From Eonycteris spelaea (taxonomy: Eukaryota; Chordata; Mammalia; Chiroptera; Pteropodidae), in NCBI GenBank assembly GCA_003508835.1, contig PUFA01000183.1, positions 2,294,001 to 2,358,000 on the forward strand: DNA of 64,000 bases, read 5' to 3'. Shown one piece after another: positions 23,810 to 35,750 of the stretch. Every line of letters begins with the position of its first letter. Position 1 is the first letter of the stretch. The notes below the pieces were generated by a model. The model was not told the origin of the DNA and searched no databases. It saw only the letters and a program-made list of their open reading frames with translations. Made by a program: the position numbers and the translations under genes.

Positions 23810-24984
23810 GTAGAGAGCAACTGCGTATTTTGCTTAATACCAACCATCTCACACACAGAAAGTGGAATTCTGTTTGTCTGCTTAGATCATCCCTGGTTAT
23901 GGTACAGCAATTAACATGGGTGATTTCTCCCAACTCTTTCCTGCTCTCGCATATGTTAGTAAGCGAAGAGATAGTAGTCAGGATAGTATTGTTCTAGCTT
24001 CTCTCGAATCTCAGGGGAGGGTTTGAAGTTCAGGATTTTCATGTGATTCCCTGCAAACGTCTTTGTCCATAACATAGGGTAGTGTCTCCTCATTTACTTC
24101 TCAGGGTTCACTCCATCTTGGAAGCTAGTTCATTTATAATTCCGGCTTTTTGTCCAAGCATTTCAGCAAGTGGTCAGGTTTACTAAATAGCCAACTTTTC
24201 CTGCTTAGGGAAATTGTGTATCCAACTTGCTGTCTGACAGGTTCAGAACTTAGGCTGAGGTGTGAAACTGCCTCTAGCCAGCAGGCCAGACACCATGGTG
24301 CCATAAGACATTCAGAATAGCTTTCCTTTCACCACGTGGCCATTAGCAAGACATCTGCTCTCATTTCTCACAGGAAGTTTGTTCACTCTATAAAAGTTGG
24401 ACAATTTTGGAGATGAAAAGTAAGGGTCCCCTTCTGTCTGCTCAGCATATCTTAACTGCCCTGAGATGGCTTAGAGCAGTGTCTCTGCCTTTTAAAATCT
24501 AATCACTTCCCTGCTGCTCTCAGTTAGATCTTCAAAATGAACTAGTCAGCTAAAAATAAATAAAGCCAATTATAAGATAGAATATGACTTTTCAAATTAT
24601 AATTCCTATGCAAGAGATTCTAAAAATGTGCTTCACTCACCCTTACCACAATAATTTAGAAGGTGAGAAATACTGCAGATTCTGGTTATTGTGTCCAATG
24701 CAGTCTTCAGAGTAAAAGTTGGCTGTAGGTAATCATAAGGACAACATGTCCACAATACCTGGCCTGTTGTGTACCCCCCTGCCCCCCACCCTGATACATC
24801 CGTTGAATAAAATCTCCAAAGTAAGAAATTTAAAAAAAAATCAAGATGGGAGGTAAAAGATAAAAAGAGGGAGTAGAGATAAAAAGGTCACATAAGGGAT
24901 AAGTGTTTCAGTTAAAGGACTAATGCTAGCTACTGAAGAAAAATAATTGAAAATATACTGTTGAGTAAATAGAGGGAGAGAGAG

Positions 24985-25031
<47 letters not shown>

Positions 25032-26429
25032 GTCATAGCAACAGAAATATAAATAATACTACACCTATACGAATGAAATTAAACAATGAATTCCTGGAAA
25101 CTCTCATGGTGGATTTATTAAGAAGAAAATAGGAAAAGATATTATCAATTCTAAGATAAGAGTAGGGACATAGAAACATCGTTAAATATTCACCAGAACG
25201 ACATGTCACGTCACATGGGTTTCTGTAAGGAAGCAGGGGAAAGGCCTGAAAACATTTTTTCTCTTAAGAGAATTGTGCTGTATTTTAAAGTCAGTACTTT
25301 TTTGAGATTCTCTTATTTTACTTATATCACCTTCAATATACATTTACTGAAGTCCTACTATGCATAGGACAGTATTACTAGGTTTTTTGAAGGATTCAGA
25401 GAAGTATTTGACAAGCTCCAATTCCTAGAGAAATTTATAATCTTATTTCAGGAGAAAATCTAGCATGGAAAAGACAAGTAAATCTGATTAGAATACAGAA
25501 GGCTGACAGAGACTTCTGTTCCCATACTAGCAGTTAAAAAAAAAAATACCCATCAGAGAGAAAAGAAATATAAATGAAGTAAATTCCAGAAAGTGACAAG
25601 CCTTACAAGGAGAAGACACCCATCATTACATTCATCCCTTAGTAGAGCAGCAGGAAAAGTAATCCACTAGAGTCAAGACAAGGAGAAACAAGACTAAATT
25701 TTAGTGAACTCTCAATGGCCATATTGGAGCAGAAATGATGTTAGAATCCCAAAGATTCTGTCTTTGCTAAATCCTAACCACAGAGGCTATACCCATCTAC
25801 CAACTATTTCCCACAGTCCCTCATCATGTATATGGGTTATTCAGCCAAAGGCTAAGGATAAGGGAGGAAAGTTGAGAGAGATCCCAGTCCCTGAGGTATA
25901 TAGAACCTTCTCCAAATGCAAGACAGTGGCCCATGGAAGGATGGTGTTAGAGGAGAAGAACTAAGAGAAATCTCTCTGAGGTATTCTTGGCTTCCACCTG
26001 GTACAATACAATGACCCTTTGAAGTCTGGAGGTAGAGAGAAATCTCCCAATGTACAGAGAGCCATGGTGGGATTGAAGAGTAAAGAGACTCCCAAAAATA
26101 TCACTGTTGCTCTATAAAGCAGAAAGAGATCTCCCATAATTCAGAATGCTGATGTTGTGGTGATAAAGCCTAAGGAGTTTCTCAGAACTTCCTGGTGCTT
26201 AGATTCCAAGCCCTGCTGGAAAAAAATTTTGATCCAGCCTTACAATAATATTTGAAATCAGTGCTACATAGAATCTAACAGTATCCCTGGAAAAAAACCC
26301 AGACCCAACTCAAATATAGATTCGTTCAGTTTCCACTGTAGCAGTCTGACAGAAGAAGAGGAATGAACTTTTCTGAGGGGTAAACTTCAGTCACAACTGT
26401 ACTTTCACACACAATATGGCACACAATTA
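23810..26429. other. Left part of the 9.8 kb GUCY1B2 intron 9
   Basis: Up to about 24960 nothing is recognised. A (GT)n microsatellite follows (24988-25026), then A-rich sequence that may belong to the start of the old L1 (25450-26430). No exon was seen. Confidence 0.5.
24988..25026. repeat. (GT)n microsatellite
   Basis: About 19 GT units, preceded by GAGA-rich sequence. Confidence 0.95.
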
Positions 26430-27552
26430 AGTAATTTAAAATATGAGATGCAAAAGGAAAAAAGAAATGTTGGCATGGTGTGTAGCCGAGAGGAAATAGC
26501 CAATAGAAGCAGGTCCAGAGATGGTGTAGATGTTGGAGTTATCAGATAGAGTCTTTAAAATAACTGTGATAAATATATTAAAAAATCTACTGGAAAAGGG
26601 GAACAAGTTTGAACTGATGGGAAATACACACACACTATGTGTACTCTATTTATTATCTAGTCAAATCATCTATCATCCGTCTATCATTTATCCATTATCT
26701 GTTGCTCTATCAATTTATTTATATATCCCATGGAAATGAAAACCATTATGTCATAAATCAGAAAGAATGCATTTTATGGGCTTAAAAGAGACTAGAAACA
26801 ATGTAGAAAAGGATCACAGATTTTCACCACAGAACAATAGAAATTATCTAAACCAAAACACAAAAAAGAAAACAGAGAGGAAAAATGAAAAAGGGCATCC
26901 TATACAGGACAATATCAAAAGAACACCATCTAAGGAACTAGAGTCCTAGAAGGAATATAAAGTAGGAATGAGTCAGAAAAAATATTTGAAGAGAAATGGT
27001 TGAAAATTTTCAACATTGATGAAGGATGTTAATGCACACATCTTAGAGCTTAGCAAACTGAAACAAGATGAGTGCAAGTGTACGATACATAGTCAAATAT
27101 ATCAAAAGCCCTATTCAGTGCAATAAGGCATGAAAAAGAAATATAAGACATAGAGATTGGAAAGAAAGAAGTAAAGTGATCATTATTCACAGACCAAATA
27201 AAATGTACCCCAAATGAGGGTACATCTAAAAGCCTTAACAAGCTATGGTAAACTATCAGACCTAGTAAGTGAGTTTACTAAGGTCACAAGACACAAGGAC
27301 AATGCACAAAAATTAGTTAAATTTTTATATTCTAAAGACAAAAAATGGAAAATGAAATAAAAACAAACTTTAAATTTAGCCTTATATCTTAGAAAAATAG
27401 CAAAATTAAAGGACTTACACTACCTAATTTCAAGACTTAGTCTAAATCTACAGTAATAAAAACAGGATAGAATTGGCAGAAGAATTGACAAATAAATCAT
27501 TGGGGGTACTGAATATCCGATGTCTAAATTATACATATTCAAGGCCAACTAA
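26430..27552 (+). mobile_element. Old L1, segment 1 (host of nested insertions)
   Basis: The sequence reads like degenerate L1/HAL1: an ORF1-type start (ttatcagatagagtctttaaaataactg) and then, after an apparent internal deletion near 27100, part of the ORF2 reverse transcriptase 3' region (cataaggcatgaaaaagaaatataag type sequence). No open frame of use remains. The segment ends at a target duplication (27541-27552) and resumes at 29417. Confidence 0.7.
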
Positions 27553-29416
27553 CTTTTTAAAGTAAATTTTTAATTTTTCAATTACAGTTGATATACAATA
27601 TTATATGTTTCAGGTATACAACATAGTGATTAGACATTTACAAAACATACAATGTGATCCCTTGATAAGTCTAGTAACCATCTGGTTTCATACATAGTTT
27701 TTACAATAATATTGACTGTATTTCCCATGAAGTACCTTACATTCCCATGACTGCTTTTATACTGGCAATTTGCATATCTTAGTTCTTTCTCCTTTTTTAC
27801 ACATCCTCCAAACCCTTTCTACATGGCAACCATCAAAATGTTCTCTGTGTCTATGAATTTGTTTCTGTTTGTTTGTTTGTTTGTTTATTAGTTTTCCTTC
27901 ACAAGCTTAGGGAAGTTTTCCATCATTATTTCTTCCAATAGGTTTTCAATTCCTTCTTCTTTCTTTTCTCCTTTTGGCACCCCCATGATGTGAATATTGG
28001 TATGTTTGATATTGTCCCTGAGGTCCCTTAAACTATTTTCGTTTGGGAGGGTATTTTTTTCTTGTTGATGTTTCTGCTATCTTATCTTCCAAGTCACTGA
28101 TTCCATCTTCTGCTTCATCTAATCTAGGTTGATTCTCTCTGATGTATTCTTCATTTCAGTTATTGTATTCTTCATTTTTGACTGGTTCTTTTTTTGTTTC
28201 TACCTCCATCTTTATATTTCTTATCTTTTTGTTGAAGTTCTCACTGAGATCATTGAGCATGAACTCTACATCTGGTAAATTACTTGTCTTCATTTTGTTT
28301 AGTTATTTTTCTGGAGCTTTGTTCTGATCATTCATTTGGGATGTGTTTCTTTGTCTCCTCATTTTGGCTACCACCCTGTTTGTTTCTACATATTAAGTAG
28401 AGCTGCTGTGTCTCCTGGTCTTGATAGAGTGGCCTTATGTAGTAGGTGTCCTGTGGGGCCCAGAGGCCCATTTTTCCTGGGCACTTGAGCCAGGTGCTCC
28501 AGGTGTGTTCCTTGTGTGGGTTGTGTTACCCTCCTATTGTAGTTGAGCCTTGATTGCTGTTGGCGCATCAGTGGGAGGGATTGACCCATGGGCTGATTGG
28601 TCATGAGGACTGGCAGTGACTACAGTGGAGGAGCTATTGCACAGGCGTCGACACCTCACAGAGCAGTACTAACTTTAGCGAGGTTCTAGTGCTTGCCAAG
28701 TCTGCCCTTCAATGTGTGTCATTTTTGGAGGTGGTTCAGGTGGTGCTCTGGTATGGTCACCACCTAATGTGTTGGTTCTGGGACCTCTTGGGAGAGGCTT
28801 TCATGGAGGCCCATGTCAGCTGTAGCCTGTGTCCTGCCCTGGGTAACTGGTATGAACTACAAAGTAATCTACTAGGCTTGCAGGTGTCTGGGAGAGGCTA
28901 AACTGAGATCTGAGGCCAGCTGATGCTTCTGCCAGCACTTCTGTCTGGGTGAAAGCTACCCCTCCAGCCCTTGTCCTGAAGCCAGCAATTAAGTTCTTCT
29001 CCGTATTTTCCCTGGTACCTTTTGAGCTTCTGCTGCAGTGCTGGAGGTCACAGTGGGTGAGTCTGTCTGTGTGCAGGCTCTTTATGAGGATGCCTGGTAC
29101 TCCAGCATTCCTCTGTCTCGCTCAGCCACATTCTCCTCTGCTTTTCACAGCCAGTAATTATAGGAACTTCTCTTTCTAGCACCGGAACTCTGGGCTGGTG
29201 TGCCTTAGTGGAGACCTCCACAGTCAAGATAGCCCTTCCGATTTAAACTACGACATGTGGCTTCTTCTTTATATGCTTAGTTAGAGTACTTCTGTTCAGC
29301 TAGACTTCAGACAGTTCTCACTGATGGTTGTTCTCTAGTTTAGTTGTAATTTTGAGATGGTCATGGAAGGAGGCAAGTACAGCATTTACCCATGATGCCA
29401 TCTTGGCCCAAAGCCT
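27553..29416 (-). mobile_element. Short L1-like (HAL1-like) insertion A with 12-bp target duplication
   Basis: The flanks carry the identical 12-mer aaggccaactaa (27541-27552 and 29417-29428). On the minus strand the element starts ggctttgggccaagatggca (5' UTR type), continues through the ORF1 N-terminal coiled-coil region (about 28300 down to 27900) and jumps to an L1 3' end (27553-27890). At 1,864 bases it has both ends but no ORF2, as HAL1 elements or internally deleted L1s do. It splits a larger, older L1. Confidence 0.78.
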
Positions 29417-29428
29417 AAGGCCAACTAA

Positions 29429-29714
29429 TTTTTGACCAATATACCAAATCAGTTCAGTATGGGAAGGAGCCTTATTTTGAGAAATGGTTCTGCTACAATT
29501 GAATTTCCATACGGAAAGAAAAATAGACCTCTATCCTACGTCGTTTCCTATATGAAAATTTATATGTATCACAGACCTATCATAAATGTTAGAATTATAA
29601 AGCTTCTTGAAAGGAAATAAAGGAGAATAGCTCCATGACTTTGGGTAAGCAATGATTTCTTGATAGGACAAAAAATGTATTAACAGTGAAAGGGGAAAAA
29701 AAGATAAACTTTAT
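29429..29714 (+). mobile_element. Old L1, segment 2
   Basis: Continues the L1 ORF2 3' region of segment 1 directly across insertion A (tttttgaccaatataccaaatcag, then cttcttgaaaggaaataaagg). It ends where the MaLR LTR begins. Confidence 0.7.
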
Positions 29715-30158
29715 TGTTATGGGCAAATTGTGTCTGCCCCCCCCCTGAAATTCACATGTTGATGCTTTAACCTCTAGTACCTCAGAATGTGGCTATATTT
29801 TGAGATAAGGCCTTTAAAGGAGTGGCTAATTAAAATGAGGCTGTTAGTGTGGGCTGTAATCCAATCTAACTGGTGCTCTTATTAGAAGAGGACATTTGGA
29901 TACACGAAGAGATACCAGGGATGTGCATGTGCGTGTGCGCATGCACACACACACACACACACACAATCACACACACAGAAAGATACAGCAAGAAGGTGGC
30001 CATCTGCAAGCCAAGGAGAGAGGCCACAGAAGAAACCAAACTTGTCAACACTTTGATCTTGGACTTCCAACCTCCAGAACTGTGAGAAAGTAAATATCTG
30101 TTGTTTAAGCCACCTCAGTTTGTACTATTTTGTTATGGCAGTCCTAGTGAACAAACAC
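29715..30158 (+). mobile_element. MaLR (MLT1/MST-like) solo LTR
   Basis: The start tgttatgggcaaattgtgtc and the 3' phrases cttggacttcc, cctccagaactgtgag and ctgttgtttaagccacc follow the ERVL-MaLR LTR consensus as I remember it. No internal retroviral coding sequence is present. A (CA)n microsatellite (29943-29973) has grown inside it. It interrupts the old L1 of intron 9. Confidence 0.8.
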
Positions 30159-30309
30159 ATTCTTCAAATATTTACATTTCTGCTTATTAAAGAAAATGAA
30201 CCCACAGAATGGGAAAGATATTCGTAATACATATACATTACACACATATATACACACACACACACATATATATGTCTTCCATATGCTAGCAATAAAAGGT
30301 AACTCCATT
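30159..30309 (+). mobile_element. Old L1, segment 3
   Basis: Continues the ORF2 3' region after the LTR (aaatgaacccacagaatgggaaagatattcg type sequence) and includes a short CA/TA microsatellite at 30238-30272. It ends at the 9-mer aactccatt (30301-30309), which is repeated at 32658-32666. Confidence 0.65.
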
Positions 30310-32657
30310 TTTTTATTTTTTATTTTTATTTATTTTAAATTTTATTTTAATTAGTTTCAGGTACACAGTACATTGGTTAGACATCTACATAGTTCATAAA
30401 ACTGTCCCCCCAATTGCTTCCTCCCTCCCCTGGCCCTCCACCTATTCAACGCTAAGTGCATTCCCTATGCCGTGCTCCCCATCTCCGTGGCCATGCATCA
30501 GCCACTTCTTTAACCTTTCACCCATTCCCTCAGCTCCCCAAACCCCTCTTCCCTCTATCTGCCAACAAATTGTCCACCATATTTGTGAGTCTGTTTTCGA
30601 TTGGTTTGTTCTTTTTATTCCTTAGATTCCACATATAAGTGAAATCATATAGTATTTATCTTTCTCTGTCTGACTTAAATACCTTCTAAGTCTATCAAAG
30701 CAATATCTTTTTCCATCCTCTTTCTTGTAATCTATGTTTGTCTTTTAATCTGAAGTGAGTCTCTTATAGGCATATGTAGGGGTCTTGTTTTCCTTTCTAT
30801 TCAGCCACTCTTTCTTTTAGTTGGAGCACTTAATTCTTTTCCATTTAGGTACTTATGATAGGAATGTAGTTGTTACCATTCTTTATTCCTGTTTTTGATA
30901 CATGTTTTTTCTTCTTAAAGAAGTCCTCCAACATTTCCTGTAATACTGGCTTGGTGATAAATTCCTTTAGCTTATTTTTGTCTGGGAAGCTCTTTATCTG
31001 TCCTTCAACTCTAAATGATAGCTTTGCTGGATAAAGTATCTTGGTTGTAGATCCTGGGTCTTCATCATGTCAAATATTTTTGCCAAGCCCTTCTGTCCTG
31101 CATAGTTTCTTTTGAGAAATCAGCTGCCAGTCTTATGGGTTCCTTAAAGTAGTATCTGTTTTTTTCTTGCTGCTTTTAATATTCTTTCTTTGTATTTAAC
31201 CTTTGGCATTTTAATTATGATGTCTTGGTGTGGGCCTCTTTGGATCCCTGATTTTTGGATTCTCTGAGCTTCCTGGGGTTTTATGTCCATTTCCTTCACC
31301 AGGTTAGGGAAGTTTTCCATCATTATTTCTTCAAACAGCTGTTCAACATCTTGATTTTCTTCAGTTACACTGATGACAGATATTTGGACCCTTAATAGTG
31401 TCCCATATGCTCCTTAAATTATTTTATAGTCTTGGCATCTTACTCTTGCCATTCTGATTGATGTCCTTGGCTTTTCCATTCTAGATAGGGCATTTGATCC
31501 TTTTCTTTATTCACTTTGTTTATTCCTTTGTTTATTCCATTTAATATACTTCTCATCTCAGATAATGTGTTCTTCATTTCAGACTGGTTCCCTTTTATAA
31601 TTTCCATTTTTTTTATTTTTTTATCTCTTTGTTGAAGTTCTCACTGAATTTACTTTCCAAAAGTTCATTGAGCATCTTTATAACCAGTGTTTTGAACTCT
31701 GCATCTGTTAGATTACTTGACTCCATTATATCTGGATCTCTGTTCTGTTCTCTCATATGGTTTCTGCTTCTTTGTCTTCCCATTTTGGCTGCCTTTCTGT
31801 CTGTTTCTATGTACTAAGCAAAGCTCCTAAGTCTCCCGGTCTTATTAGTGTGGATTTGTGAAGTAGGTGTCCAGTGGCACAGTCCTGAAGGGGTTCAGCT
31901 GCAGAAAACTTTAGCCCAAGCTCTGCCCTCTGGGCCACCTGTTAAGATTCAGCAAGCAATCCACAGATGCTGTGCTTATAGTTGCCTCAAAAGGCCACAG
32001 AAAAACCAGGCCAGCTGCCTCCAGTGTGAGTCTAGGCACTGCTCAGCAAGGAGCACCTGACTCGCTGAGGACACACTTGGATATAGCTTAGGTGGGGCTG
32101 CGAGTTGGGGTAGACAGAGTTTTAGGGAATTCTCTGGGCAGAGCGACCTATGTTATCTAGTTTGACGACGACTCAGCTATGGCAGTGTCTGGGCTGTGGC
32201 AGTGCTGTGTCCTGTGCACTGGGAGTGGGGGAGGGCTCAACAGGGAACAATAGATACTGCTGGCACTTCTGTACAGAGCAAGTCTCGCCTCAGCCGTCGT
32301 TCCTGTAAGTCCCTGGAGCCCCCTGCATGCAGCCAAATTGGCACTGGTACTCAGAGCAAGCAGGTCCGGCACCGTGAAAATCTGCTTACGGACAAGGCCC
32401 TTTAAGAGGCGTCTGCCGCTGCGCAGCCTCCGTCTCACTCAGCCACTGAGGACAGGGCAGCCCCACGTCCTTGCCCTCTCCCACCTTTTGCCGTTGCAAG
32501 GTGCTTTCTTGGATTTCTCCCTAGTATGGTTTGTTCATCAATATCCCAGGTGATTTTTTTCTCTTGCTGCTGCTCCTTGTTTCCATCACGACTTTGATTT
32601 GGTCACCAGAGGGATGAACAGAGCCTCCATCATCTATGCCATTTTTTTACCACCCAC
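30310..32657 (-). mobile_element. Short L1-like (HAL1-like) insertion B with 9-bp target duplication
   Basis: The flanking 9-mer aactccatt occurs at 30301-30309 and 32658-32666. Read on the minus strand, it has a GC-rich 5' UTR (about 32600-31830), the ORF1 coiled-coil region (31750-31300), the ORF1 C-terminal region (31100-30900) and an L1 3' UTR (30660-30310). ORF2 is absent. At 2,348 bases with both ends it looks like a HAL1-type element. Reading frames are broken. Confidence 0.75.
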
Positions 32658-32667
32658 AACTCCATTC

Positions 32668-32780
32668 TTTTTTTTTTTTTTTACGCCTACAGCACCTAGT
32701 CCTCCTAGGTGGTCTCCCATCCAAGTACTAACCAAGCCGGACCCTGCTTAGCTTCCGAGATCAGATGGGGTAGGGCTTTG
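32668..32780 (-). mobile_element. 5S rRNA-derived SINE, copy 3 (short form, 5'-truncated)
   Basis: On the minus strand about 95 bases of 5S sequence run straight into an A tail (T run 32668-32682) with no 3' module. The first 30 or so bases of the 5S head are missing at 32780. The element lies next to the right target duplication of the L1-like element 30310-32657 in intron 9. Confidence 0.88.
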
Positions 32781-32787
32781 CTCATTT

Positions 32788-33585
32788 TTACTCATTTTTC
32801 AAATGAATAAAAATCTTGAACAGCCTTTTCACAAAAGAAGGTGTAAGAATGGACAACACATGCATGAAAATGTGCTTAACGTCATTAGCTATCAGGGAAA
32901 TGCAAATTAAAACACAAGGAGATATCAGTTCACACCAAACTAGAAGACCAAATGGTGGGGAGAATGTGGAACAACTGGAAGTGTCACATTGCTGATAGAA
33001 ATGTAAAACGGCTTAAAGACTTGAGAGAATTCTTGGGCAAGGTTTTTGTTTTCGTCTCAACATTAAATACATATCTGCCTCGCGTGACCCCAAACCTCCA
33101 CTTTTAGGTATTTATTAAGAAAAGTAAAAATTTATGACCACAAAAAGATCAGTGTAAGAATGTTTCTAAGAGCTTCCAACTGGAAATTACCTAATGTTCG
33201 TGTTCATGAAGAGAAGACTGGATAGATTGTGATACAGTCTTAGAATAGTATGCAGCAATAAAAGAATAAACAACTGATGCATGCAACAATATGGCTGAAT
33301 CTCAAAACCATTATGTTACATAAATGAAGCCTGTTGCAAAACAGGAAGTTGAAGAATGGCAAATTAATCTTCGGTGAAAGAAATAAAAAAGTGATTACCT
33401 TTACAGAGAGATTAGAACTGAACTGAAAAGGGACCCAAGATAGTGAAGTAATAGAACTAGTCTATATTTAGTGTGGGTGATGGCTATAAGGATATATGTG
33501 CTTGTCAATACTCATGGACATAAACACTTATCAGTCTTTTTTGTTGTATGTAAATTATTCTTCAATTTCAAATAAAAAGAATATT
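32788..33585 (+). mobile_element. Old L1, segment 4 (3' end)
   Basis: Continues the old L1 after insertion B and the 5S SINE (cacaaaagaaggtgtaagaatgg, then gggaaatgcaaattaaaac). It ends around 33580 in A-rich sequence, about 40 bases before the exon 10 acceptor. Confidence 0.75.
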
Positions 33586-33620
33586 TGATGCCTCTTTTCA
33601 GTGAGGTTCTCTCTATACAG

Positions 33621-33775
33621 ATCAGAGTGGGGATTCATACTGGACCAGTCTTAGCAGGTGTTGTGGGGGACAAGATGCCACGGTACTGCTTGTTTGGTGA
33701 CACTGTGAACACAGCTTCTAGGATGGAAAGTCATGGGCTTCCCAACAAAGTACACCTGAGCCCCACAGCTTACAG
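33621..33775 (+). CDS. GUCY1B2: GUCY1B2 window exon 10: catalytic domain core
   Basis: The exon starts in phase 0 after ctctatacag and ends two bases into an Arg codon before gtaacc. [18 protein letters not shown] is followed by [18 protein letters not shown]. Cys 33687-33689 is the purine-recognition residue of guanylate cyclases. Asn 33708-33710 and Arg 33720-33722 are the transition-state pair. [13 protein letters not shown] closes the exon. It lies about 40 bases after the 3' end of an old L1 and about 200 bases before a hAT element. Confidence 0.96.
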
Positions 33776-33978
33776 GTAACCATTTATTCATGCCTTACTT
33801 TGTCTTTCTCTTCCAGAACTTTTAGATGGCCTAGCAGCCATGGGATGGGGTAATGTAAGAAGCCGTGTTTTTCCTTCCGTGCCACACTAGCTTACAGAAG
33901 ACATTGTGTCAGACAATAAATATTGTTGAGCCTATGCTGTAAGATAGTTTTTACTCTCAAAGAGCATATGATTTAGTG

Positions 33979-34150
33979 CAGGGATTGGCGAATTATAGCC
34001 CACAGGCCAAATCCAATCCGCTGTTTTTTGTAAATAAAGTATTATTGGAACACAGCCATGCTCTTAATGGCAATGGCTGCTTTCACATTACAATGGCAGA
34101 GTTATAACTGTATGGCCCACAAAGCCAAAAATTTACTATCCGATATTTTA

Positions 34151-34189
<39 letters not shown>

Positions 34190-34200
34190 GCTAACCCTTG
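33979..34200 (+). mobile_element. hAT-type non-autonomous DNA transposon with an internal A run
   Basis: The left end cagggattggcgaatta and right end gtttgctaacccttg are inverted repeats of the widespread element with the 'cccacaggccaaatccaatccg' type start. Flanking octamers atttagtg (33971-33978) and gtccagtg (34201-34208) agree at five of eight bases and sit exactly at the ends. Near its right end an A run of about 34 bases (34152-34185) has expanded. I do not name the subfamily. Confidence 0.82.
34152..34185. repeat. A run of about 34 bases
   Basis: Lies inside the hAT element 33979-34200, close to its right end. Confidence 0.95.
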
Positions 34201-34294
34201 GTCCAGTGGAAGAGAGAGAAATATTCGCAGATATTATTTTAAAAGTGTGATAAGTACAAGGATAAAGATATTTATAAACAGATACTTATCATTC

Positions 34295-34490
34295 CTTCAG
34301 AACTCCCAAGAGGTCACATTCTGTCCTAAGTTCTTTTACATATGTTAGTTCATTTACTGTTGCAACTGCTCCCTGAAGATATACATTATTATTGTTATCT
34401 ACAGATGAGAAAAATCAGGCACAAAAAGGTTGGTAAGTTGCCCCAGGTCACAACTAAGCTGGCAGGAAAAGAGCCCAGACACAACCCAGG
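34295..34490 (-). mobile_element. MIR, antisense
   Basis: ttatctacagatgagaaaaatcagg and aagttgccccaggtcacaactaagctggc are antisense MIR core. Confidence 0.7.
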
Positions 34491-34499
34491 GGATCAGGC

Positions 34500-35750
34500 T
34501 TGGAGGAATTACAGTGTGTTATGGGAGCCTGGGGCAAAGGTGCCTAACCCAGGAAAGAAATTCTTTGTGGAGGAGGAGATTGCTGAGCTGAATCTTCAAC
34601 AGGGAGTTCCAGAGTAAGACTTAGCCAAAACTGGGTTATTAGGAGTGAAAAACAAACAGGACAAACACAGATGTAGAATAAATGCAGTGAACCACAAACA
34701 GTTTAGCTTTCTGGGGTGGAAAATACAAAGCAGGAAGTGATGAGAGCTGCGTGTGCATTATTGAAATTGAAGGGCGCGCTTACCTGTAGGTGAGGTGGAG
34801 CCCCTAAGGAGTGTGAGGTCAGAGACGATGGCAAGGTCAGGATCCTACTTGACACTGACTGTTAAGACGGAGTAGGGAGGATTTGAGCCATCAGTAAATG
34901 GGAAGGAGAAGGCCCATGAGGAGTTTGGTTTGAACCAGAACATTGGTGATGGGAATTTGAGGGAAAGTAAAATAAGCTAACTCAGTAATTAATAGAAATG
35001 GAGGATGAGAAAGTGGGAGGATCCTCAAATATCTCCTAGGTCTTCACCTTGGGTGACTAGGGTCTGAATCTCACTATCTGAAACATGACAGAGGGATTCC
35101 AGGTCATAGGAGCAGAAATAGACTTGAGGTTTGAATTCTTTGAATTCAGAGAAATTGTGGAGCATCTAGGTAGAGGTACCATTAAACGGATGGATGAAAT
35201 TTGCAGTGGAGTTGTTAGCTGGTATCTAGATTTGGAGTAAGCAATATACAGGTAGTAATTAAGGCATGGGAGTTGGTAAGATCACCTGAGGAAGGCTGCA
35301 GTATGAGAAGAACAGTGGAAAGAACTAACATTTAAGTGGCAGATAAAGAGGAGCCCATATTAAAGGTGGAAGAAATAGAAAAGAACCGGGAAATTCAGGG
35401 TAAAGAGCACTCCTGTGGATATTTTTAGGGGAGTGGAATTGAACAAAAATGTCAAATATAGTAGCAGAACTGAAAAATAGTCACGGAGGTTTTGGGGACA
35501 TTGTCAGAAGTGGTTGTGGTAGAATGGTGGGGATAGACAGTTGAAGGATAACAGGAAGAGAGCATTTGCTTGGGATTAAAGCAGGAGATAATCAAGTGAC
35601 TTTTCGGTTCTCTTTAGGATGAAAGAGACCTTACCATGCTAGCAGGCTGAGAGGAGGATGCGAATAGAGAGGAAGCTCAAGATCAGGGGAAAAGTGGATG
35701 ATGGGGCCAGGGCCTGAGGAGGAGAAAGGGAGTGTGGACAGGGGGTCCCT
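34500..35750. repeat. Probable old unassigned interspersed repeats
   Basis: The run of phrases such as gctgagctgaatcttcaacagg, agtttggtttgaacc and gagcatttgcttggg matches a style of long, diverged mammalian repeat also seen at 18540-18720, 21230-22200 and 40770-41300. I cannot name the family. No exon was seen. Confidence 0.35.

Noticed and set aside
29866..30093. Open frames with Cys-Val or Thr-His repeats
   Set aside because: They translate the (CA)n microsatellite inside the MaLR LTR.
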